Source: Progne subis subis (lineage: Eukaryota > Chordata > Aves > Passeriformes > Hirundinidae). Taken from it: a DNA stretch of 64,000 nucleotides. The translations under genes were made by a program, and so were the position numbers. This document shows, piece after piece, positions 48,470 through 59,702 of the stretch; position 1 is the stretch's first letter; each line of letters starts with the position of its first letter. Under the pieces are notes generated by a model that saw nothing but the letters and a program-made list of their open reading frames with translations, was not told the DNA's origin and did not search any database. The stretch lies in the NCBI GenBank assembly GCA_022316685.1, contig JAKJHU010000626.1, positions 160,924-224,923 on the forward strand, read 5' to 3'.

Positions 48470-49545
48470 CAAAAGTAGTCCAAGATCAGCAAGTCCAACC
48501 TGTGACTGAACACCACCTGGTCAACCTGACCAAAGCATTAAGTGACAGGTTCAGTTGTTTCTTGAGCACCTCTAGGGATAATTATTCCATCAGCTCCCTG
48601 GGCAGTCCCTTTCTAACACTTAGCAGACATTTCTGTGAAGAAATTCTCATTCTGTACAACCTGAACTTCCCCTGGTGCAGCTTAGGGCCATTTCCTCTTG
48701 TCCTATTTCTAGCTGCCTGGGAGCAGAGCCCAACCTCTACCTTCTGTCAGGGAGTTGTGGAGAGCCAAAGGGCCCCCCTGAGCTCCCTTTTCTTCAGGCT
48801 GAGTCCTCCCATCTCCCTCAGCCACTCGTTGTATTACTTGGCCTCTAGATCCTTCTCCAGCTACAGCCCATCAATGTTCCAAATAGTGAGGGGCCCAGAA
48901 CTGAGCACAGGACTTGAGGTGCAGCCTTGCCAGTGCTGAGTACAGAGGTTCAATCACTGTCCTGGTCCTGCTAGACATGCTATTTTGGTAATGAGTCAGG
49001 AAGTAATCAGCCTCTTACCCACCTGGGCACTCCTGGCCTCCTGTCCAGCCGCTGGCACCAGCACCCCCAGGGCCCTTCCCCATGGGCTCTTTCCAGCCCC
49101 TCTGCCCCAGCCTGGAGCTGCAGGGGTTGGGTGACCCAAGGGCAGGACCTTGCACATCTTGGTGTCCCTCACCCCACTGGCCTCATCCCATGACCTGATC
49201 CCCTCATCCAGATCACCAATAAAGATTTGAAACAGGGCTGCGCCCATCACTGATCCCTGGGGACACCACAGTGACCAGGTCCCAGCTGGATGCAGCTCCA
49301 TTCCCACCATTCTCTGGGCCTGGCCATCAGCCAGTTCCTCACCGAGAAAAGACTGAACCTGTCCTGGCCATAGGCTGGAGCCCTTCCAGGAGATGCCTGG
49401 AAAGAGATGGGAGAGGTGGGAGACAGTGTCAAAACTTTGCTGGAGTCCAGGCAGACACATCCACAGCCTGTCCCTCATCCACCAGGCAGGTCACCTGCTC
49501 ATAAGAGACGAGGCTGGGCAGGCAGGACCTGCTTTTTCTAAATGA
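48470..49545 (-). mobile_element. CR1 LINE, about 1.1 kb, with ORF2 remnant
   Basis: Antisense CR1 from the 3' region (CAAGTCCAACCTGTGACTG, CTGCCTGGGAGCAGAGCCCAA, GGGAGTTGTGGAGAGCC) into ORF2 sequence. It is 5'-truncated and lacks the terminal 8-mers at its left edge. Confidence 0.9.
48996..49478 (-). pseudogene. Decayed CR1 reverse-transcriptase (ORF2) fragment
   Basis: Translation of the minus strand shows reverse-transcriptase landmarks of CR1: FDTVSH near the N-terminal side, LADGQAQRMVG, then CPQGSVMGAALFQIFIGDLDEG. This corresponds to the GVPQGSVLGPxLFxIFINDLDEG block of active copies. The frame stays open for 160 residues but lacks the catalytic FADDT-containing segment in frame, and no start or full domain is present. 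It is a dead fragment within the CR1 copy. Confidence 0.85.
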
Positions 49546-51949
49546 ATGTGAAACATTTTGGTGAACCTTTTTTTAAAGAATGACATAATGCATCCTGGCT
49601 CTCTTCATCTATCAGTAATTTTTTTCCAGGTCTATTAGATTTCTCCTTTGTTTGCTGTTTGTACCTCAATAAGCAATTAATTTCTTTTGCTTTCATGTTT
49701 TCATTTATATCCACACAGTCATGAAATATTTGTCTCAACTTCTACATATTTTGTTTATTCTTATTGTTTCAATTATTGATGAGTCAAGTGTAGTTTCAGT
49801 TTTTTAATTATTCCTCAAATTTCATAATAACATGTGAGTAAACATTTATTATTCATTACAAAATTAACCTTGCTTTAACATATTTTTCCCATTTTCTCAA
49901 TGTCTCCATAACCCTATTTATAAATTTTAACAAATCTCTCTTGGGGGGGGGGGGGGGGAGGGGGGGCGTGGGGGGAGGGGGGGAAATCAGTTTCCTCTTA
50001 TTTGTCTTTCCTATTCTTCCTCAGGTATAAATGTTTTAAATCTTCTATTTCCATGAAGTATTTGGATGTTCTTGCTATTTACTTACAAAAGAAATTATGC
50101 ATTGTTCTCTCTTTCTAATCAAATGGTGCTCAGCAGGAGGACACTTGTGTTTCCTCTCTCTCTCAGTCACTAGCAACAAAACTTCAGCGGTCTGTCACTC
50201 TGTGTACATGAAGCTCAGGAAATGACATCTGCTACCCATAGATAAAGCAATACCTTTAATAGCATGGTGGAAATAAGTGGATTGGAAAGGTCTGCTCTTT
50301 TAAAGAGGAGCATGACAAAAAGTATATGAACATTTCAATCTAAGTTCTAGTGTGATGCATCAGAAAGAAAAAGTAGGAAACTTCCTATCGCATAAGACAA
50401 AACAATGAGGAAATCAATCCTCAGCCTTCCTTTTGCTGGACAGATCAGTTCCTGTCACTTTTATCCTCAGTTCACCTACTTGCAGTGATATGCAGATTTG
50501 CCATGAATTTGTGTTTTTCTATACAATGCATTGTTCTGTAGACACTGGTCCTTCTCACTCATGGATAATTTTTACCCCACGTATTCTAGGAGATGATCCC
50601 AACGTGAAGAGTTTTTCCTCTCCAATCTCAGCTGGTCTTTGATCTCTCATTTAAAGAGATCTGTTCAACCACAGGAAGCACCAGTGAAGAATAAGACAAA
50701 CATTCACAGCCCTCCTAGCAAAAGAGGACAATGCCAAATGTCAGGATTGAACAATGATGCAAGACTGGGCTTTTCATGACAACAGAAGTTTAACTCCTGA
50801 CTCTATCAAGCACTCTTCTAGGGATTCATTGTCACTTTTGAGCTGTGTAATGCCATTTTTAATATTGTTAACCCGCCACAGAAATGTTGATTTGATGAGA
50901 TCCCTCCTGATGTCATCCCAACCTTCCACCTGAATCAGGACTATCATTCAACAAGTTCTCTGGGAAACATGTTTCAGTGACACACTGCCTACTGCTAGTC
51001 AGGAAAATTTTCCACATGTTCAACTTGAGATTACCAAGCGACACTTTAAAGCTGTTTAAGGTTGTTTTACCATCTTTCCCAAAAGAGAATAGTTTGGCTC
51101 CATTGTCTCTGTAACTGTTTCTTTGCTATCATATTGATTGTGACTCTGGTATGTATATCTTTTCTCTCTCTCATTGATATGGAATTATTAAAGGCAATCA
51201 GAATATTGTGATTTTGATCTCAAATTCCTGTCTCCTTAAGGCTGCAGCATTACCACTGGAACATTCCAGACCATCTTCCTCTGTGTATTGTGCTTAATTC
51301 CTTTTCTGATGGCACTCAAGACAGTCTGGACCAGGCCACCGTGTGCTGCAGGAAGCAGGTAAGAGGGTCTACCCATGGATGTAAGACAGGTATCTTCCTT
51401 GTATTCATGGCACACTAAAGATTATGATTAATTCTATTTACGTTAAATAGTAAATAGTAAATAGAAAAAAAAAAAAAAAGTCAAAAATGCCTGCTGAATC
51501 ATCTCTGCTGAACATGCAGGCAGTTGGGAATTTGACATCCATTAAACCACCTTGAATGAAAAGGATCTTGCTGCCAGGCCAAATTCTCACAATTCAAATT
51601 TTTGTAATCTGAGCATGTTCTAAACAAGATGCTCCTGCCAATCAACTGGTATTTAAAGCAAATCAACCTTAAAACTTCATCAGTATTAATTACAAAACTC
51701 TGGAGGCATTTACTGCTACTATTCTTTGGATGTACATGCAGCAAACATTTAAGACATTTCCCACGTTTGCTTGGGCAGATAAACTAAAAATAGGCATCTT
51801 CCAATGAAATTCCTAATTATACACTACGTGATAAAATTAATAATTGAACCATATGTATTGCTGATTTATGGTCACTCTTTTTTAACACTAAAGTTGAATC
51901 CAGAGAAGGTGAATAAAACTGGTGAAGTTTCTAGAGGGTAAATCCTGTG
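49546..51949. other. Mostly unique DNA, no gene seen
   Basis: It contains the interrupted G tract at 49943-49983 and an A16 run near 51464. The 50.6-51.4 kb section is GC-richer and unassigned; AGCAGGTAAGAG near 51355 is a good splice-donor look-alike without a recognisable exon. Confidence 0.45.
49943..49983. repeat. Interrupted poly-G tract
   Basis: G16, then A, G7, CGT, G6, A, G7. With four or more G-runs this is a strong plus-strand quadruplex candidate. Confidence 0.92.
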
Positions 51950-52341
51950 AGGAGTAGATGGAGGAACTGGGGTTGTTCAGTCTGGAGAAAAGGAGTCTCG
52001 GGGGGACCTTCTAGCTCACCACAACTCCTTGAAAAGGCATGCAGCAAGGGTAGGCTGGGTTCTGCTCCCAGGGAACAAGAGACAAAAGGAGAGGACATGT
52101 ACTCATTACACCAGGGGAGATTCAGGTTGGGCATCATGGGTAATTTCTTCACAGAAAGTACTGACAAACCCTGGAAGCTGCTCAGGGAGGTGGTGGAGTG
52201 ACCATCCCTGGAAGTTTCCAGGAAACAGCTGGATGAGCCATTCAGTGCTCTGGTGTGGGTGACAAGGTGGGGCCCAGTCACAGGTTGGACTCAAGGATCC
52301 TGGATAGCTTTTCCAACCTAAATGATTCTGTGATTCTGTGA
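51950..52341 (+). mobile_element. CR1 LINE 3' end
   Basis: CTGGGGTTGTTCAGTCTGGAG, AAAGGAGTCTCGGGGGGACC, AGGTTGGGCATCATGGGTAA and the terminal AATGATTCTGTGATTCTGTG identify a sense CR1 3' end. Confidence 0.93.
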
Positions 52342-53974
52342 AAAATGCGACTTAGCTACCACTAATTATCAAGTCACAAAATAACAGTGATGTTTGTTTT
52401 TTATGTGTACATCAAATACTCTTATAGCACTATTATCAGAAAGTCTAACTATTAGTAAACCAGACATACCTTTATGGTGAAATAATGAGCCCTTTGACAG
52501 GTAAAATGGTAATCTCTGTTAGCATTTATATCACTGAAATAAACTAATGACTAAACATTTCAGACAAAATAGTATTTTATTTTCTCTTCTCCACAAAATC
52601 ATGTTCCTATGAATTTAACAAGGACAAAATTCAAAGACGATGATAAGATTGCTGATGTAGTCATATAGTCATTGATGTAGATGCACAGAATTGGGCAAGA
52701 TAATACAGAACTGAAAGAACAATTTGCTTATTAGTTTCTGCATCAGCTATAAGCACCAAGAAAAATAAATTAAGAGATACCATCCACTAAACCTCCACAG
52801 TGCATGGTTCATAAAATCACTTGTTTCAATAGGAACATAATTTTCTTACTTTTAAAGATGAGAAAACAAATCAAAAACCTAAAATGGTAAGCTATGTAAG
52901 GAATGAGATTTAAAAACAAACATACCCAACCTGAAATTTAAATACAATAATTATGTAAACAGATGGTACATCAGTAGGAAAAATTACGTGTTAAATTCCA
53001 AAATCTATATGGAATATAAACATCTGCAAGGTTGGTATATACCACTAGGATATCTTTAATGGGAGAGGAACCATGATGTATAATACTAGAAAGCTAGTAT
53101 TACACGCTACCCTGGAGTGTTGAATCTGTTTCCTTTAAACAAATAAGTTTTTACAAAAAAAAGTTGATCTTTAAACCTAATTCAAAACTGATCTGTCAAC
53201 GTTATTAAGGTTGTGTTTATCATTTTCAAGCCACTTGGTTCAACTGGAGATGAGCCCAGGGATTTTACTGCTGCAGTAGAGAAGTATATTTGCAAATGCA
53301 ACCAGGTTACAAGGGCCACCTTCAGAGAACTTAATGGTTTAGAGAAGCACCAGGTTTGACCCAGAAGAAGCATTTTTTTCTCTTTAAGAAGCCTGGGTGT
53401 ATGGCTAGAATCCAAATATATACCTAGGAATACATGTTTGGTTCTTACTTCAGTCTTCTCTTTGCAATACACTTAGTAAATTGAACTACCAAACACCTTT
53501 TAGGCAAAAGTATGTGTAAAATAATTTTCTCGGTAGGAAGTGTGAAGACAAATTATTTTTATTTGCAAGCTAACTAAAAACGTTTCAATTAAGTAATTAT
53601 TGAAATAAAACTATCATATTAAATAGAATGCTAAATTAATTTCTTTATTCTTAATCAGCTTTCCAGTGTTGTACATAAAAATACTAAATTAATGAAATTT
53701 TGTTTGTTTTTTTAACAAATTCAGTAAATAAATAAAGTAGGAGAGGAGAATGAATTAACCTCAATAAACCTCGAGATTATAATGCAGAAATGAAATGATT
53801 AAAGTTAATTTTTATATTTGTACTGTTAAAATGGCAGCAACCCATGTTCAGTTCTGTCATTTAATTTTAAAGTAATTTATTTTGCTAATCTGTTTCTACT
53901 TTGAAGAGAAAAACAAATAAAAACCTAGTTCTACCAATGAACAGAAGAGTTTGAATCAATAAAATTTCTTTTGT
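52342..53974. other. Unique AT-rich DNA, no gene seen
   Basis: No repeats or exons are recognised. Confidence 0.5.
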
Positions 53975-54133
53975 TTGTAGAATCACTGAATTGTAAACTT
54001 GTTTAGGCTGGAAGGGACCTCAAAAACGATCTCATTTCAACCCCCCTCTGCCATAGACAGGGACGCCTTCCACTATCCATGATTGCTCAAAGCCCCGTCC
54101 AACCTGGCCTTGAACACTTTCAGGGTGGGGCAG
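53975..54133 (-). mobile_element. CR1 LINE, 3' part, split by an LTR
   Basis: Antisense CR1: GTAGAATCACTGAATTG, GGCTGGAAGGGACCTCAAAA, CAGGGACGCCTTCCACTA and CAACCTGGCCTTGAACAC. It stops in GGTGGGGCAG and resumes at 54742. Confidence 0.92.
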
Positions 54134-54735
54134 AGTCATTGAAAACCAACAGAGTCACGGGCAAAAACCCTCTAACTAATTAAAGTTAGAAAGTGGTATG
54201 TTTATTCACCGGCAGGCGGCACGGGAGTCATCTCCGAAAGGCGTGGCTGCGCCGAACAAGGCTCTTTGCTCTCTATTTATTTTCCAAGATCTTACATACA
54301 ATACATGTGCATAACCCCAGCACCTCCCATCCCCGCTCTCTATTAAAATGAGGCTATCAGTCCTTCATGCGTGCGCAATTCTTCTCTTGAATTGGGTCAG
54401 TGGTTTCGAATTGGGTCAGTGGTCTCAAAGGATGAAGTCAGGAGAGTCTTCATCAGGTCTCTGTGACCCTCTGGCACTGTCCAAGGTCCTCTGCTTCGTG
54501 ATTGATGGATACCAAGTCCAGGTGCTGGCCATTGTTCTTACTGGTTTCAATCTGTTCTTATGACGGTTCACTTACTCCCCTTTTTCTATAAACAAGCTCA
54601 TAATATAACAGTTAGCTCTAGCTTGGGCATCTAATAATCATTAACCTACCATTTACTAATCTAACTCATATCTTGATCAATATAAATTGCTTCTAACCCT
54701 TAGCTAAAATCTTAACTCTTCAAAGCCATGTCTCA
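54134..54735 (-). mobile_element. Retroviral solo LTR nested in a CR1
   Basis: The insert splits one CR1 copy, and GGGCAG is present on both sides (54128-54133 and 54736-54741), an exact 6-bp target duplication. On the minus strand it starts TGAGACATGG. Its 3' half has AAAATAAATAGAGAGC followed by GGTGAATAAACATACC and a GTTGGTTTTCAATGACT end, typical of an LTR poly(A) region. The 3' terminus reads ACT rather than CA. It has no internal genes. Confidence 0.85.
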
Positions 54736-54741
54736 GGGCAG

Positions 54742-54790
54742 CCAGAGTTTCTCTGGGCAACCTGTGCCAGGGCCACATTATCCTCACCCG
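54742..54790 (-). mobile_element. CR1 LINE, continuation after the LTR
   Basis: CCAGAGTTTCTCTGGGCAAC continuing CTGTGCCAGGGCC is the next segment of antisense CR1. It joins directly to 54133 once the LTR and one duplication copy are removed. Confidence 0.9.
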
Positions 54791-56247
54791 AGATTACACC
54801 TGGATTACGTTGGAGCAGAGTTCTTGTATAAAGGAGCACTTTTTATGGGTTTGTGGTAATGTGGGTTGCAGACTGCAATAGTTTCTAAGGGATTATTAGC
54901 AATCTACAACACCACCACCCTCTCTTATTTCCAACAGAATATGAAGGAAGTTCTTTTCAGAGAACAACACCAAGTCTACTAGTAAGCAAATAGCTTACAA
55001 AAAACTGCCCTAGTTCCATCAAAAGGTGTAACACAAACTGACCACATTTACTATTTAGCCGATAAATACAGAATCTGAAGTAGAGATATAGTGCTCGAAG
55101 CACTCCAGTTGATTTTGAGGTACAGCACAGCTTCAGAATATTTCCATTTTTCTATATTTTCTAGAAACCGTGATTTTTATTACAGGAAAGTGGACCTAGT
55201 ACTTATGAAATGTGCCAGATTTACTGACATCCCAGAGTACTGGAAATGAGAAGCTTTCAGTTTAATGCAGAGAAGAGCTGGAGTTTGGGAAGAGGTGAGA
55301 AAGAACATTTTAATCCCTTTTGTCTCCAGAGAGAGCAGCTCAGCACTGGGGCAGTATCCCCTCTGCTGCTTCAGTGACCACAGCAGACTGAATTCCATTG
55401 GATTTTACAGCTATGAGAAGAACAGTATGTGCACTCAGTTTCTGGTTTCTCCTCCAATATTTTCAAAGCTAAAACATACATTAAATTGGGTATCTTTGTT
55501 GAAGTTTGTCCAGATTCTTTTCATCAACACTACTGGTTTATGTTCCAACATAACAAGGGCTACTGACCAAATCAATATGACACTTAGTCCTTCCCATGAA
55601 AATGTGTCTCCAGTTATATTCACCTCTCATAAAAATTTCAAAGATAGAGAAGTATGGAAGAAAAATGTAAAATAAGTAAGAAGAAGAAAACAGAAAGTAC
55701 ATCATCAGAAGCCTCATAACCTATTTTTAGTTAATTCTTCACTCGCAATCTTAAATTACCATCTTTGTCTGAGGAGACAATCATTCTGGGCTAAACTTGG
55801 AAGTGACATTTAAGGGTTTTAAGCTTATACAAACTTTTATGCAGAGCACAGCCAATACTGGAAAAGGTATCAGCAGTGTGACTCATAAAAAATTTACTTT
55901 CAATATCTCATGATGTTGGTAAGTGTCTGAGTCAGAAGGTGCAGACTTTAGTCAGATAATATTAGGCTTGTAACCCAAAGGGTGATAAAATACCACCTTT
56001 CCCATATATTCAGATTGCTGGTTCAATTTGTCTCAATAATATAACCAGTTAGATAATCTCTGGAAGGTTAAATGTGGTTGTGAGAAACAGAACTGTGTCA
56101 AGAAATCAGCATAGATATAAAAGTTTGAAACTCCCTCTTTTAATAAGAATCTTAAGAATCTCTCCACTAATACTTTTCTTGTTTCACAGAAACTGTATTT
56201 CTGGAAACATCCATAGGAGCTAGCAGCAGCTAGGCTAATGACAGTTT
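54791..56247. other. Unique DNA, no gene seen
   Basis: No recognised repeat or exon. A plus-strand open frame at 55265-55675 (136 codons) has no similarity that I recognise. Confidence 0.45.
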
Positions 56248-56605
56248 CATAATATCATGTAATGGCCTTGGGTGGAACTGGCCTCAAAGATCATAGAGTT
56301 CCAACTCCCCTGCTGTGGTCAGTGACACCTTCCACTATCCTAGGTTGCTCAGACACCCATCCAGCCTGATCTTGGACTCTTCCAGGGGTTGGGCAGCCAC
56401 AGCTGCTCTGGGCAACCTGTGCCAGGGCCCCCCCCCCATCCTCACAGAGAAGATAGAGAAGATTTTTTTCCCTAATATCCAATCTAAACCCATCTCTTAG
56501 AGCTTGAAACCATTTCCCCTTCTCCTCTCTCTTCATGCCTTTGTAAATAATCTCTCTCCATCCTTCTTGTAGGCTCCCTTCAGGTACATGAAGGACTGTG
56601 TTCAT
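56248..56605 (-). mobile_element. CR1 LINE 3' region
   Basis: Antisense CR1 with GTGACACCTTCCACTATCCTA, GGGTTGGGCAGCCACAGCTG, CTGGGCAACCTGTGCCAGGG, a C9 run and CCTAATATCCAATCTAAACC. Confidence 0.92.
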
Positions 56606-56708
56606 AGAGTGTGGTGAAACTGTGACCCATTATTTCAACTTCTTCCTCTTGTTTCTCTGTTTTTCTGATAAAAACACATCAGATTTGAAGAGCTGATTAC
56701 TTTCCCCT

Positions 56709-56822
56709 ATATACATATATACGTATATACGTATATACATATATACACATATACACATATACACATATACACATATACACATATACACATATATATACAT
56801 ATATACATGTATACATATATAT
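56709..56822. repeat. (TATACA)n and (TATACG)n array
   Basis: About 115 bases of alternating purine-pyrimidine TATACA, TATACG and CACATA units, capable of cruciform or Z-like structure. It lies between two oppositely oriented CR1 pieces. Confidence 0.93.
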
Positions 56823-56884
56823 ATTTGAAAATTAAAGAGACCACAATTACTGTCAAAGGGGAAAACAGAACAGTTTTTGTGGTC

Positions 56885-56942
56885 TTCTGGCTCAGTGATC
56901 TTAGATATCTTTCCCAATCCAAATAGTTCTATGATTGTATGA
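56885..56942 (+). mobile_element. CR1 3' terminus fragment
   Basis: CTCAGTGATCTTAGATATC, TTTCCCAATCCAAATAGTTC and the terminal TTCTATGATTGTATGA are a sense CR1 end. Confidence 0.8.
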
Positions 56943-57379
56943 AATGTGGCCAAATGGAGCCCTGGAGCCAGCAGAGTTCATGGACTTCTCAGAGGTGGAG
57001 CACTAGGAAGCATCAGTGTTTCTGATGTTGGGGAACCAAGCCTCCCCTCTCTCACCTTCAAAATATTCACTGGAAAGACCCCCACCAAAATTAACAAGAC
57101 TGGTATTGATATCTATGGAACTGTAGCATGGTTACTCCCCTTGAGCACTGACTTCTGTTCTTTTGGCCTTGTTGAGCAATGTCTGCCTGACAGGACAGAT
57201 GGCTTTTCTCTTGAAGATGGAGCTCTTGGGAATGTCTTGTTGGAAGAGAAACTTTCCATGGTGCCACATGGACTGTAGGACAAGCAGGATGGGAATCAGT
57301 TATGAGGGGCTGCAAAACACCTGCGTTCATTAGCATGCATACAAACTTTATTTCCAGAAGGTATTATATTGTATCCCAG
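56943..57379. other. Unassigned DNA between mobile elements
   Basis: A 110-codon plus-strand frame spans most of it, but no domain is recognisable. It could be part of an unrecognised repeat. Confidence 0.4.
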
Positions 57380-58102
57380 TGTTAGGAGTTAAGTTTTCCT
57401 ATAGAATTTTTCCCCCCCATAAGTTGCTAAGAGACTAAATACTGCTACTTAAAAGCTACTTGACCCACAAAAAATGTAGTAGATCACTTAGTTTGGGGGG
57501 GAGGGAAATGCTCGGGGGCTCCAGGAGCTGAGGGTGGTCTTTTCTGCCCTCGGTCTCGGAGAGGTCAGTCGGGCGACTGCTGGCTGCATGAGGAGTACAC
57601 TGTTAATGGAGGGTCCTGGTTCTGGAATTCTATTATCTGATGGAGCACCCAGGAATTCTGAGCCCCTCGCCTGCCCTACTGGAACTGGGTCAGCCCCGGT
57701 TCAGCCATCGTGGCTTCTCCAGCACTGCTCACTTTGCCTGCCAGGAAACACCCCTGCCTGGTGGGACATCCCACCTTTTCCAGCCATCAGCTCTGGAGTT
57801 TTCCACCCTTTCGGCTTGGTGGTCTCAGGGTCCTGAGAGATCAGACTGCCCGGGACTTGTGAGACAAAGCCCCTTGAGGTTCTGGGTTCTGTTTATTATT
57901 ATTGTTATTACTGTAGTTGTTGTTTGTTTTGTCCTGTTATATTTACTAGTAAAGAACTGTTATTCCTTTCCCCATAGCTCTGACTGAAAAGCCTCTTTAA
58001 TCTTCTAAATTATAATAACTTGGAGGGAAGGGATTAGAATTACCCATTCCTAGAGAGGCCCTGCATCTCCCTAGCAGATACCTGTCTTTTCAAACCAAGA
58101 CA
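57380..58102 (+). mobile_element. ERVL-like solo LTR with perfect 5-bp target duplication
   Basis: The element runs TGTTAGGAGTTAAGTTTTCC ... CAAACCAAGACA, so TG...CA. It is flanked by exact CCCAG on both sides (57375-57379 and 58103-58107). The 3' third (TTTACTAGTAAAGAACTGTT, AATTATAATAACTTGGAGGG) is a familiar passerine LTR end. It is 723 bp with no internal genes; the 5-bp duplication suits an ERVL-type element. The strand is taken from the GTAAAGAAC region acting as poly(A) signal and is less certain than the boundaries. Confidence 0.9.
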
Positions 58103-58226
58103 CCCAGATTACATATTTACATCAGTAAATAGAACACCAGTAAAACCCCCCTTCTTTATTTATCTGCGTGTGGAGAAAGCATAGCAGGCAGAAGAGATGG
58201 AGAGAGAATTCTCAGTTTCTTTAATA

Positions 58227-58371
58227 CAAAAAAAAAAAACAAAAACAAAACCAAAACCAAAACCAAAACAAAACAAAAAACCCCAAACAAACAAAACAAA
58301 CAAACAAACAAACAAAACCCCCCCCAAAAAAAAACCCAAAAAAAAACCCAAAAAAACCCCCACCCAAACAA
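58227..58371. repeat. A/C-only tract with C-runs
   Basis: A12, then (CCAAAA)n, (CAAA)n and four C-runs of 3-7 at 58317-58368. The minus strand therefore has several G-runs separated by T tracts. Confidence 0.9.
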
Positions 58372-59441
58372 CTATATACAGCAATTCAATTTAAATACCA
58401 AAAACAAATGTATTGTGATTAGTTCACATATTTGTGTGCTTTAATCTGTCCACTGGAGTATTCCTTTTGTTTCTTTGTTGGTAATTTTTCCCCTCAGGTA
58501 CTTAAATTGTACCTGATTCTTTCTGTATTATAACCTCGAAGCATAAATATAAGATCACACCACCTTTGTTGTTCAGGGAAGTGACAATCCCATCAATTTT
58601 GTCAGAAAGTAAGAAAAAGCAAGCCTTCATAGGAATTGTCCAAGGACTTCCAGCATATTAACTAAGCCCTTATTAAATTAATTATTGTTACTTGTCACGG
58701 CAACAACTTCTTATTCTGAAGCATAAGTATTCTGAAACAGAAGGTATCTAATCATGGTGCCAGTAGAATTCTGCCACCTCCAAGATGTAAAAACTTTTTA
58801 ATAAATTACCAGGAGTAATTGCACTAGACTGTAGCATCCTAGAAATGTATGAATATATAGTTACATATAATAATTATTTTTAAATCCTTATATTTATTTA
58901 TTTTTATGGATATAAAATGAAAAGTTAAAAAAAAACCAAGTAAAAATTTGGACAAACTCTATGGAGATAAGGCTCTAAGCTGCTTGTTTTGGAGCTAAAC
59001 ATCAATAATTTTATTGTAGAAGTTAACGTCATTCTGACTAACAATGACTATTTCTAACAATTCAAGTTATTTTTGATACTTCATTTTCTGTTTAAATTCT
59101 ATGTCATGCCTAAAGTGAGATCTGAACGGAAGTTGACAGGGAAGAGCCTTTAAGCAGCCATATGGAAATACACATGTACTGAGCTGCAAATAGAGGTACA
59201 AAATGGTACAGGCTGGAGCTCTGGAACAAATGGGAGTCTCGGGATCAGAGCATATCAAGTTTCTGATATCATTAAGCAGACCTCTTTCTATACATGCTGT
59301 TTGTATTCCTTACAGTGTTGAATTCCTTACATAGCTGAAACAGAATGGATCAAAACAGAGATTGTGATATCAGATTTGTTAGGAGCAGACAAACAGCAGC
59401 ACAGCTCCATGGTAACAGTTGGATAGCTTTCTTATGTGTAT
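58372..59441. other. Unique AT-rich DNA, no gene seen
   Basis: No repeats or exons are recognised. Confidence 0.5.
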
Positions 59442-59702
59442 GAGAGAATGGATGGAGCTGGGTTAGGGGAAGGTTAGGCTGGATATCAGGGAAAGGCTCT
59501 TCTCCCAGAGGGTGCTTGAGCATTGCCTGGGCTCCTCAGGGAATGGTCACAGCCCCGAGGCTGACAGAGCTCCAGGAGGGTTTGGACACTGTTTTCAGGG
59601 ATGCACATGTGGGATTGTTGGGCTTTCTTTACAAGGCCAGGAGCTGGACTTGGTGATCTCTGTGGGTCCCTTTCAACTCAGGATACTCTGTGATTCTATG
59701 AA
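59442..59702 (+). mobile_element. CR1 LINE 3' end
   Basis: GGTTAGGCTGGATATCAGGG, GGTCACAGCCCCGAGGCTGA, GGACTTGGTGATCTCTGTGG, and the terminal CTGTGATTCTATGAAAT. Confidence 0.93.

Noticed and set aside
48502..48939. A 145-codon plus-strand frame
   Set aside because: It is the antisense of a CR1 copy.
51931..52294. Minus- and plus-strand frames up to 116 codons
   Set aside because: They lie in CR1 3' non-coding sequence.
55265..55675. A 136-codon plus-strand frame
   Set aside because: No recognisable domain; overlaps a minus-strand frame, as chance frames do.
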